NCBI GenBank assembly: GCA_964020155.1
Contig: OZ026567.1
Location: forward strand, 3,164,850-3,228,849
Reading direction: 5' to 3'
DNA from: Chondrilla cf. caribensis
Taxonomy: Eukaryota > Porifera > Demospongiae > Chondrillida > Chondrillidae
DNA: 64,000 nucleotides
Shown: positions 1 to 18,270 of the stretch, piece by piece
Numbering within the stretch: the stretch's first letter is position 1
Layout: each line of letters opens with the position of its first letter
Program-made: the position numbers and the translations under genes
The notes under the pieces: generated by a model
What the model was told of the DNA's origin: nothing
The model's database searches: none
The model's input: the letters and a program-made list of their open reading frames with translations, nothing else

Positions 1-252
1 TAAATGTAATGACGAGGAAATAGATTCAATTCTCAGAAAAGGTATAGAATTGCATTCACATTTGGCAGCTTTCACTGTATGTACAGATTTCAAATATTCC
101 TACATGGTAACCTGTACAAGAGGTTCATAGCTGCTAAGACTTACATGTATGTAGTTCTTGTTTGCTCTGAAAAGTCATGTATGATTGGCAAAAGTAATAT
201 TCAATATTTTTATATGTTGTCAGTCATGTGTACACATATCTTATACTCCTAC

Positions 253-913
253 ATTTTATTAGTCCTAGGACTTCCTCCTTGTTTTAGCTTAATGAGGGCA
301 CCGAGCATACTTCCTGGCTGAAATTTTGCCTTTTCCACTGTTGCTCCATTGTTATTTTGAATATTAATAAACTGATTTAATTCCTGTTTTCTTGTAATGC
401 TGCCAGTTACATAAAAGTATCCAAAAGCAGTGCTATTGAAGTTTCTCATAGATAGAGTAACTTGAAGTTGGAAATCTCCACCTGCCATTCGTGTGGTCAT
501 ACAGATCATGTAGTCAGTTATCGATCCATTGCATACAAAATGATGGCTGTTGACTGAGTAAGCCTGTAACTTCCCAGGCCAACTGATACAGTTTTCTCCT
601 GGAAATGATGAAGTTCTTGAATTAATGTATACATATACTTATACCAAGTGTTTGACATCCGTATTATATAATTACATACCCCTGGAACGAATGAATATCT
701 GTACATATCATGAGACTCAGTTTATGGCAACTATAATACAGATTAGTGTGTATAACCTAGATCTTGTGAGTGGCCAAACAGAGGCCTGGGGCTATTATAC
801 TCTTCATGCCATGTGTATTTAACTGTATTATAGTAATCGAAATACCACTCACCTTTCACCGTAAAGTCACAAAGGCCAACTATTACTACAAAAGTCAACA
901 GCTGTTTCCACAT
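253..913 (-). CDS. Gene Z: 5' part of a receptor of the RTK array (signal peptide and ectodomain; continues beyond the left edge)
   Basis: Two exons are visible, 913-853 and 598-253. Exon 1 encodes a signal peptide starting MWKQLLTFVVIVGLCDF and ends at a GTGAGT-type donor in phase 1. Exon 2 starts after CAG with residues GENCISWPGKL and carries the array ectodomain pattern C-x-x-W, F-x-C, I-T, C. It aligns with exon 2 of gene A from GETC..W through YMVC to the GA(L/V)(I/V)KL segment. A donor at 253/252 (AT|GTAGGA) gives phase 2, as in A, D and E, and an exon of 346 nt against 334 nt in A. If that donor is not used, the frame meets TAG at 249-251 and the product would be a secreted ectodomain. 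No membrane or kinase exon is visible because the window ends. The paralogues suggest a receptor kinase, but only the extracellular part is seen. Confidence 0.6.
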
Positions 914-1599
914 CTTCTCTATTGAGCTGTGCCTTTCTGAATTTGCGTCTACTGTAAACTGACAGTGTAACTACAGGTGTAAGTATATCACTTGAGAGTA
1001 CTTTAGTCTATTTATGGTGAATAGTGCAAACCTTGTATACCATGAAAGTATTGTTGTATCCACTTTCCTGCATACTGTATATCAACCAAAAGGATGTTAC
1101 TCAATGCACACATGTAGGAACTAGTGACGTTTACTATGATTCATAAGCAACAACTCTCTTGTTTATTGTACCTACATATGTATAAATATAATAAGACATG
1201 TTCCATACATTCTTTATGTTTATACCTACACACACCCCTACTCAACAACCTATCTGTCTACACCCATCTCCTATACCTATATACCCATGTACACAGTTTT
1301 AGTGACATAGTATATGTACATATACGTATATGTACCCAACAATGCCCCTAATTAACCTACTGTAACATCTTGCAGCTATGTATAAATTATACCTAGATAG
1401 TTACTGATAGTACATTCTCACATGATTTCCTTGGTCACACACTCATGCCAGTATTATAGTTGGAATTCATCTATGTTCTCACTAATACATGTAGATTCTG
1501 CATATACATGCATGCATGAATGCACGCACACACATATGCACACGCATGCACACACACACACACACACAGTACTTTAGATGAGTGTGCATCAATGTTGAC

Positions 1600-1637
<38 letters not shown>

Positions 1638-1900
1638 TTGATCAATCATTATTATTATATCAAATAAGGGGCACACATGCGCACTGCCCATAATTACACT
1701 AAATTTACTAATAAAGATTAGTTTGACAGAAAAAGAACATTAATTTGAGTGGTATATATACTTAAAATTGCATGGGCAAAATCATAAATAACTGTATGCA
1801 TTGTGAGCTCATATATAAAGGAGAGAAGGAGATCAATGTTGACGTATGGCTTCTTGATCTGAAATACATAGTAAATAATATCATATATAGCAGATGGGAT

Positions 1901-1972
<72 letters not shown>

Positions 1973-2590
1973 GCGCGTGCACGTACGTACACATGAATGC
2001 CATGGAATATTGTAACATCAGATTGTATGTATGCATGTATCCCACATGAAGGTATATCTGATTCATGACTTCATTGTCTCATGATTTGCATTCCAAAGAT
2101 CAAATGGCATGGCAATCTTTGTACATAATGTTTGATGGATTCTGGACAGGCACACACATACCCAGAGCTATTTCATCACATGGCTGTGTGTTACATGGTG
2201 GATTGGGAATCTTGTTGTATATGATAATTGACTGAGTTTACTTCCTAGCTTAGATTTGTTGTTGCATGCCAAATTGTGAACTCATAAATTATTCTTTATC
2301 ATAATAGACTTCCTGTATTACTTTGTACTTATACCACTATCACATATATTCAACATTATGCATACAAAATACTATTAATGTACATTGTGGCCAGTTGGCA
2401 TTGCATGGTTTAATAATAATAGTAATAATCAAGTTTGAACTGACATTTTACACAGGAATGAATTTGGATGATGCATATATTAACTAATTCTAATTAATGT
2501 CTTATGTAAACCATCACTGTTGCATATTGCTTTCATGGATTTATCTGAATGTAGCAGTAGTTGTCTACTGGACAGGGTCCCTGTGTTCTG
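914..2590. other. Intergenic spacer between genes A and Z
   Basis: No exon seen on either strand. It holds a (CA)n tract at about 1545-1568, a T-tract at 1602-1636, and a (CA)n tract at about 1902-1970 in the orientation opposite to most dinucleotide tracts of the window. The sequence next to the stop of A (about 2550-2590) matches the sequence after the stop of B. Confidence 0.6.
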
Positions 2591-8449
<5,859 letters not shown>

Positions 8450-8950
8450 CTCGGTTAGACGTAGTTGTGTTGTATGTAGCTCCTACCTTTCTGAAATGAC
8501 ACCAGGGAGTGTAGTGGCCTTATGGTGACTGAGAATAGCTCTTTGAAAGTACCCAATTTCGTCATAGTGATTTCATTGCCAACAATGCCTCATTTTCACA
8601 TTCACTTTATTGTACTTTCCATAAACAAGATAACATTGTTTTGTATACAATAATGGAAAGTTTATGATCTCCCCACAACACACTGGTTGACAGGCATATC
8701 GTGTGTGGAAAGTTTATGATCGTCATCATCCTCGATCCAATGTAGTAGCATACAGATAGTATTAATCATGAGATTATATCAGAACAAATAGAAAATATCG
8801 AAATTGTATAATGAACCATGTAATAATGTTACAGATCATGCACACAGATAATGTCCATTCAACACAGTGCAATCGCATTGTTGCACAAAGTTGCTTGAAT
8901 TTTTCTGAATGTAACAGTAGTTGTCTGTTGGACAGCGTCCCTGTGTTCTG
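8450..8950. other. Short spacer between the stop of gene B and the start of gene A
   Basis: About 500 bases separate the two genes, so this holds both the 3' flank of B and the promoter of A. A short direct repeat (GGAAAGTTTATGATC) occurs near 8656 and 8707. I see no clear polyadenylation signal or core promoter motif. Confidence 0.5.
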
Positions 8951-10241
8951 CTACAACTGGTACATCTGCTGGAGGTCTTGATGCAGTGTGGCTCCATATT
9001 GCAGTGGTGCCCCCAGTGTAGCTGCTTCTGGTCCAGCATTGTCCTTCTCCTCCCATCTCAGTAGTGTGCTTGCATTTGTTTGAAGTTTGTCAAGAAGGTC
9101 CATGAATGTTGGCCTCTTATGGGCATCAGGGTGCCTAAGTGAATTCCAATACATCACACTACATGTATGTACAATATGCTAAGGTTAGCTTGCCTAGCAA
9201 CCAAGTGGAGTCCTACATGTAGTGCCTCACCCAGGTATGAAGTATATATTTTAAGTAGTCTAAGGATGGATATCAATGCATGTTGTATACATGTTGTACC
9301 ATGATTTGCGTGTGATTGAAAATTACCATGTACTTCCACTGTATGATGAATTTGATATTGTATAGATGCTCATTTCTGGCTTATATATATACAGATGTGA
9401 GGCTCATATCTTATTGTGTGCATACTGTATGATGTCTGAACATGTTTATTCACATAATATGTACAGTATGGGGGTACATAAGAATACATGATACAGTACG
9501 TATATATTTATGTATATATAAACATACATACTGTAGAAAATGTGCTGTGTGAATGTATGTATGAATTGCACATTTGTATGTATCATGTACTTACCAGCAC
9601 TTGATCATCATGTGATAGATTTGTCGGGGACATCCAGGGGGTGGAGCCTGACAGAATCCTGTATCAAACATGTTTATAACCTGTTGTATAGTGAATATGA
9701 TGGTAATGTCAAGTGTGTTGAATACCATCTTAAATAACATCGTATGTATACACAGTTCCATGTTACATGCATTCTATGAATGGTTGAACAGAACCAGATT
9801 CTGTCTTTCTGTCTAATCTTCCTGCTATTTGTACTTGTGGAATAATTTGATGTATCTTTTGTTGAAATTTGTAAACGAGTTCTGATTTGCAAACTTCATG
9901 TATGTTTTGTAACAAGAAAGTGTACATGTACAGTCTGTCCTCATGCTTTATGTGCTTAGCGTAGAGATATAGTGTAGGTGCCATGGGCTAAGATGTGTAT
10001 CTGAATCATGACTGTGCTGTACCTCTTGTATTTTGAAGGTCTCAAATGGTTCACATCCTAGTGACCATATCTCGTACATGACCATCCCATAACTCCACAC
10101 ATCACTTTTAGTACTGTATTTCCTGTACAAAATGGCCTCAGGAGCTGTCCACTTCAGTGGAATGCGTCCTCCTTTTGACTTATAGTAGTAGGCTCCCTCA
10201 AGGTCTCGTGACATCCCAAAATCAGCAATCTGTATGTGGTG

Positions 10242-10277
<36 letters not shown>

Positions 10278-10278
10278 T

Positions 10279-10338
<60 letters not shown>

Positions 10339-12314
10339 TTGCAAGTGGTGTGTGTGCATGCATGCATGTGTGTGTGTGTGTGTGTGTGTGTGTTTATGCA
10401 TGTGTTTGTGTATGATTGATTGCAAAAATTGAACTGTGACTTGAAAATATTTTTACAAACTATGTCATAAGTCCCTCACCCACCTTACACTGCATGTGTT
10501 CATCCAGGAGTATGTTTCTTGCTGCTAGGTCTCTGTGGATGAAGCCTCTACCTGAGAGGTATGCCATGGCATCCGCTATCTGGGTGCAGAACTGGAGGAG
10601 CTGTTTTGCAAGTGAGGCCAATCCACTTGGTCTAATGGAGCTAGATGTGGAATTGGACAGTGATATAATGTGCAGCTTTGCAGGGACTTTTCATAGGGCT
10701 ATTTGCACTTGCTGTATGCCATTTACACTGTAGCTTTCTTCAAGGAGCTTGGAGATGCACTTTCACATTGCTGTTACACAAAGGGCCTCGCTTTACAGTG
10801 GAGGTACACAGAACTCCAGATACCACCCCTGGAATATACATACTGTATGGAATGTTAACCCTACTTCTTCTCATTGTATTTGCTGTTATTCAATTATGCC
10901 AGATTTAACTTTTACAAAAAAAACTATAATCAACTTGCAAAACTCTTATCGGGTTGATTTTTGCAAACACAATAATATGAATACTATATTTTATGCACTT
11001 GCAGAAATTCAATGACTTTTAGTTGTACTGTAGATCACTTTTGACATAGGACACTTTTTAGTGTGGTGTAGGAAAGCCTTTGGCAACTCAATATTTTCTG
11101 TAGTTCGTTTTTTGCTGCCCAATTTTGAGCCACGAGTGTTGCAGCAAAATTTTTGAGTTAGAATTTTGCCCCACGTACTGAACTTGCAAGAGGCAATGTA
11201 TTGCGACATATGTAGAGAATACTAAGATATACGAAACTATTGCGGGAAATAAGCGGAACATGGCGTACAATTTGCCCAAGGATTACATTCTAAGGAAGAC
11301 TAATCCAAAGATATGTTGTTTTATGGTAGCAAGCTATCGCTGACCAACTTCAACTGAAGTGGGTTATTGTAGGAACTGGACTAGCTACGTTTGTTCAACT
11401 TATTCGGGAAGGCAGCAGAATATACTACTAATATATTGTACTTCTTCAGGCGAATCCCGCTATTGTGTGCTCTCTTTGTTGACTATTATGGGATGTCCAG
11501 TCTGTCGCTAATGGCTCTGTCGTATTTTCTCCAATGCACGCATAAGCCTTGTAGTTGTTAATGGATACACATTGTTTTGATCAAATTGTTATAATGTTTA
11601 TTTCTAATTCTAGACATCTGCTTGCAAGGTGAACGTCCGACCGATAACTTGATGGAGGAGGTATTCCCTGTAGCTTCGTCAGCTTGTTGAGATGGAGAGA
11701 CGGGGTAAAATTGGCCAACTTTTACGCAACGGACGGTCGACCATTTGGATGTCCACCACTTGGATCCGTCATCGGACATAGAATTTACCACACAGCAGGT
11801 ATGTGCAACTCTGTACTGGTAGTATAATGACGGCGTGTCTGTGCTAATGCATCGATATAGTGCATAGTGATTGTGGAAAGTTGTACTCTATGATATGGCA
11901 CATCGTAAGATCTCTATATGTTAAGGCGCCCTAGGTTTTCTGGAAAAATGTACAGAATTAATTATGTGTAGTATGTGACCATTTGGGGTTATGTACGTAT
12001 ATGTATTTTGTGTATGTATGTATGTATTGTATTGTACAGTATGTAGGACCTTCTTGAGGCTCATTATGAGTGGGCCATTGAAGACGTATACAAACCTCAA
12101 GGCCTATGTACATGTATTTGTGTACAGAAATGGCTACAACTGTGAACGCATAGAACTCACTGGTTCTTTGTAGATTCCAGATAATTTCTTATATCTCCAC
12201 CTTCCAAGTATTCCATAATGAGTAGTACCTGTGATGAGTGAATGCATGCATCAATCCATGTATGCAAAAATGTGTGTGTGTGTGTTAGTGTGTGCATACA
12301 TGCACATGTACGCG

Positions 12315-12372
<58 letters not shown>

Positions 12373-12398
12373 CCTGATAATACAGATCACAAAAGCTG

Positions 12399-12439
<41 letters not shown>

Positions 12440-15400
12440 CATGATAATGCAAATCACCAATGCAAATACTTTCCCTTTACAAGGGAAGTTAAAGAATCAG
12501 TTTTACGTAAATCCCATAATATTTCCTTTATGTAAGTGTTTCAACACCTAGGGTCAGTACACTACTAATAGTCTTGCATACACATGCCAAATCTACTTAA
12601 TTGGCATAATTTTACAAGTAGTAATAGATAAATGTCTGGTCTCACAGCTTCTCTACTGTGTCTAATCTTCCTATGACTGCTTCATTCATTATTGGCTGCT
12701 ATTGGGCCTCCTGGTGACATATTATTGATTAGGTGTTAATTGACATCAATCAATCAACCCGACCTTTTGTCGCCTAGATCTTTGTGATATGTATGTGCTG
12801 GATGATCCTCACCCAGTCCCTAGCTCATGTACACTATGTTAACCAGTACTGATAGCAAGTATCTCGGATAAGAAGTACAGATTTGATGCACCCTTCAAAG
12901 TACATATATACTAACCTATTAAGCAAGTTTAGACTGTATGTGTATGTGTGTTCATGCATGGGTCTATTCTGACCTGTTCTCCTTCGTTTACTACTCCAAA
13001 CAGCTTTATAACATGTTTGTGATCGAACTGTCCCATGAGAGCAGCCTCTTTGAGCAGTTTAGTTCTGCCTTCTTCAGATGCGGATTCTTTGAGCTCTTTA
13101 ACTGCCACTTGAACCACATTGTCATTTGTGATCCACTCTCCCTTGTACACCTCACCAAATTCCCCCTCCCCAAGGCTCTTCAAATATGTGATATCAACAG
13201 CCTCTAGGATTGGATATCTTCTTAGAGACATTTCCTTGTGGATCTGTTTGGCGTTGCCTTCAGGTTCCCACACCATTCCAGTCTCAAATTCATAAATACT
13301 CTCGGTATTCTGAGAGAGTAACAACGATTTCATTTGAACCAACATCAATAGGTGGTATGTATGTCACATGTTCTTTAGTGCCATTAAGCCACCAAACGAA
13401 CCATTACAGTAGCCATTTTCTGACATGCAGTTCCCATTTCAAATTTTCTATTTCCCAGTTAGAATTGTTGAGGAGTGAGCAGATCCCAATGTGTACCTCT
13501 CCATGTTTAAATTTTATTTCCATACCCAGATAGATGTTTCAAGGTTAGCATTTGTCTGTCTCTTTAAGACAGACAGGGTATATTATGCATTCACTACAGG
13601 CTATCAAAGCTGCTAAGAAAGGCTCTACCTGGATTGGTGGCGTGTAGCAGCTACTGTATAGATGGAAAGTTTCGTGGGACAAAACTACTACGAATCGCTC
13701 AATTTCGTGAAATTTGCGAATAAAAAGTTTTGCTTTTACAACGCCCATTGCATTAATTGATTGTCAGACAATTACGACATTGGGTGTTCATGAATATAAT
13801 TATAACTTTGTGAAATTTGCAAAACGTTTAGTCTATGAAACTTTCCCTTTATATGGTAATGTAGTGATCCAAACTATGGGCATATTTTCACATGTGACAG
13901 CAGTGTTACATTAGATCAGTGATGGTTCATTTGATCACTCAAATTATGTTTAATGAGAAGTACTTAGTGTTATGCTAGAGGTTGTTCAGGTGGAACCAGA
14001 TCCTTCCAAGGAGGATAAAAGGTGGTCTGGTTGATGTTTAATGGATCACTAGCCTCTCAGATTGTTCTTTCGCTATGAAACACACGAGTGAATTAGTCTC
14101 ACTCGTGCACTAGCCTAAGGCTATGTGATGGCTAATGGCTAATGTATTGGCTCAAGGCTAGGTACATGCACTCTAGACTACAGCGGTAGTATTGTCAGTA
14201 CTGCATGCAGTTGCATATTGTGTAGGCTTACCTGATAGCGAGTGCTGATTTGATGTCCAGTTGACACGGGCGTACATGGACTCTTTCCCTGTAGCGGGTC
14301 ACCTCTGTCATCCTGTGAGCATTCTTGTATGTCCTCAAAGTTGTAATAAGACACTCTCTCAGTTGCTCCCACAGTTCTGGCCTGGGTGTGTGCATTGTAC
14401 TAAAAATCAGCTTTACAGATACACGTGTACAATACAGTTGGACCTCGTTACCACTAAATTGCTTACCACAAATTACCCCATATTACAAAACTTTTGGGTT
14501 GTTATTGCCTACATTCACTGCTAATGTGCATGTGCATTATTTGACGGATAACGCGAAAACGGATACTGTGAAAGTTTGGATAACGCAAGTGAATTTATGC
14601 TGCATGTATACAATCAGTCCTGATTCATCCAATCATATTGTCCAGGGCTTGTTTGGTATGTGAATCTTGTGGTTAGGCTAGGTGTTCTAAAATTCCTTAT
14701 CGAGGGGTAATCTTGTCTTCAAGAAGGCATTTTTGTAAAATGTGGTATTGTGTATATATCATAGTGATCATTGCATCCAATAACAAACTTACATGCTTTA
14801 TATACTGAAAACACATTTCTGTGACACATATTCGTATTGTGGAAGTATGTATGTATGTGTACTATACTTTATGTACATATTATATCAAATTGGATTTTGT
14901 GCCAATATGGACAGTAGACACTACGTGCACTACATACAGTGTGTGTACTGTATGTAGTATATAACACATGTATAATGTATATATGTACACTTACTTGAGT
15001 GGATGTTTCCTTTGTGAGTGTTCTCATTTGTACATTCTGGATGAGGAACAATGATAGTCACTATGGTGATTGTATGTACATATGTATATATTTACTATGT
15101 ATACATATATAGTAAATACATACATGAATAGAATTATGAATTATGAAACTTTCAGTATCAAATTATAATATATTTACGTATGTATCATTTATGCGTGTGT
15201 GTTCTAATTACTATTGTATTCTGATGTGTACATACGTATATAGACCCAGGTGTATATAGGTCCACAGTAGGCATTCATAATGTATACTCAACACAGTTGA
15301 TGCTCACTTAATGCAAAATTGGTTAGCAAAGTATGCAGTGGAACTTGCTTAGTACAGTAAGTACCTGGGTCAGTATGTACTCCTGGTTTGTGGGTATACT

Positions 15401-16872
15401 TCACTCAGTCCCTAGTTCATGTACACTATGTCAACCAGTACTGATAATAAGTACCTCTGATGAGGAGTACAGATTTGGTGTGTTATTCAAATTGATTGCT
15501 AACCAAATTTGACTGTGTTCCTTGTCACAAAACATCTGTCGAAAGTCCCTACAGTTACTACTAATGTTCCTGCACATTTTTTCACTACTGTTGACATGAA
15601 ATATTTTCAACGGAAAATTTTCAAGCTGTCCATGGAGTTTCATGTTAAAGGGACTAGACTGTATAATATTGCCTAATATGTACATAGGGGCATGTTACCT
15701 CGTAGAGTGCCTCGTCAGTGTCTTGTAGTTCTCTGACGTCAATGGGCTCTAGTTGATGATAAGCCGAGGACACTTCCTTGTAGCCTGGAGTGTGAATCTG
15801 TTGTTTGGAACATGGAGATTGATGAGGGTTGATGAAAATTGATAAAATTGGTGGAAATTAATAAAATTAGTGGAAATAATGGAAAGAATCGAAATTGATA
15901 GGAACTTAATAGAAATTGGTGGAAATTAATTGAATTTGAGGAATTTATGGAAAGAATTGGAATTGATAGGAAATTGAAGAAAATGGAATAGAAATTGATG
16001 GCAAATAGTAGAATTGATCTCTTCATCTCTTCCATATGTACTTACCTCATGTATAACGATTAGGTTATTTTCGTTTTCCTCTAAACTTGAACTTGAACTT
16101 GAACTCGGAATCGAACTTGAACTGTTGCGTTTTTTCTTTGAAGGAGTAGAATTGTTTGTATACAACTCAGGATGCATGTGTAGTAGTGCTACTTACCTCA
16201 TAGTGTGTGATGTATGGTTCGATTTCAACTGGTTCCTGCAGTACGCAAGTACACATATAAATTTGTAATATCAGTTTGTATGTTTGAGCTGATACACAGC
16301 ATTACAGAGTATGTATGTAGTTTTGTTGTGTAGTGCATAGTACATACAGTGTGTGCTACTGTACATACTTTAAAGTATGTAGTACATATTACTGTATATA
16401 CGTACATACATACGTATGTACTAGCTAGGTAGAGCTGTAGTGCAGTACATATAGTACATACAGTATATACATAGTGTTTTAGTGCAGTATGTATGTAACA
16501 TCATGTATGCATGTAATGTATATGGAGTCAGAAATAACTGATCAGCTGATTATGCTGAAATTGGACATCTAATATCTGAAGATTTTGAAGATTTGTCCTA
16601 TTCTCCAAATATCAAACTTTGATTAGAGTTTGTTCCCAAATCCCAAGAATTTCAACATCCCCAGACTACACTGTGGGTGTAGTGTACGTGTTCCATGGTG
16701 GCTGTTTGGTACACATGTAGAGTTTCTACTTAGCACTCACACAATAGTCTGTGTCTTCCACTTTTTGCAGTGTTCTTGGGTTGGTTATTGACAAGTGTGG
16801 TTCTTGTGATGCTCCAGGGCTGGTCACACTATCGAGAGGCATCCTATTTTTCTAATATAGGACATGAACTAT

Positions 16873-16929
<57 letters not shown>

Positions 16930-16947
16930 TGTGTGTGTGTGCACGTT

Positions 16948-16998
<51 letters not shown>

Positions 16999-17007
16999 AC
17001 GTTTGTC

Positions 17008-17065
<58 letters not shown>

Positions 17066-17989
17066 TGTGTGTGTGTGTGTGCGTGCATGTGTGTGTGCAT
17101 GTATGCATGTGTGTTTGTGCATTTGTGTGTGTTTGTGTGTGTATGCATGTATGCATGCATAGCAGCAAAGTGTTGTGATAAGCAGTTTGTAGCACTGTAC
17201 TGTGACCTTTACCTCATTCTCTCCACTCTTTACGTCTTGTTGATCAGGATCCTACATGTGGTAATAGTACATATGTATGTATGGGTGAATGTAGTAACAA
17301 CAGTACATATGCATACTTGGATATGGTAACATGCAGCACATGCGCGTCTGTGCTGGATGTATGTGTACAGGTACATCTAGTAACGATTGCATGTACTTGT
17401 ATCCTGGTTGAAGGATGGATTAAAGGGAAAAAATGTGTTGATATGCATATTCCATTGTACAGCAAATGTAGTTGTGTAGTTGTGTAAATGTACACTCCTC
17501 AGCACAGGTCATCAGATAAGTTTTATTGTTTGGGATTACTTGGTCCTTTTTGCTTATGTCTGAAACGTCACTGGTCAAAATAAAATGGTGAATCAAGTGT
17601 CTGGCTGCATGAGACTAACTAGTACATAGTTTGTACTCAGGCCATCTACGTATGTACTCCTTTTCACTCCTCAAGAGAAAATGGTGCAGATGACGTTGGT
17701 GCAATGTGTACATGTACGTAGATGGTGTGCCTTATTGTTGTATATCAGTGGTTAGCCATGCGCTCACCTCATATATGATAGTTTCTTCAGTTGCCATTTC
17801 AACAAGATGGGTTCCCTGTTTGTTTGTTATGGGTGCTCTGTCATTGGGAAAATTTGTTGATGTTCCCATTTTCTATTTCCACATTGAAAGAAAACAGTGT
17901 ATTCAATTTTCTATTGAGTGCACACCTGACCTTTCTGTGAATGGCGTTGAAATCAATGGATGCTATATTAGGAGTTATTGTGTGTGTGT

Positions 17990-18057
<68 letters not shown>

Positions 18058-18058
18058 T

Positions 18059-18127
<69 letters not shown>

Positions 18128-18130
18128 TGT

Positions 18131-18187
<57 letters not shown>

Positions 18188-18214
18188 TGTGCATGTTTCT
18201 CTCTCTCTCTGTGT

Positions 18215-18270
<56 letters not shown>

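Noticed and set aside
11558..11791. Open frame of 77 codons in the long intron of gene B
   Set aside because: No similarity to any gene of the array, no splice context, and of a length expected by chance.
16741..16800. Possible further juxtamembrane exon of gene B (EDTDYC before a GTGAGT donor)
   Set aside because: No acceptor gives phase 0 at the start, so it would break the otherwise consistent exon chain.
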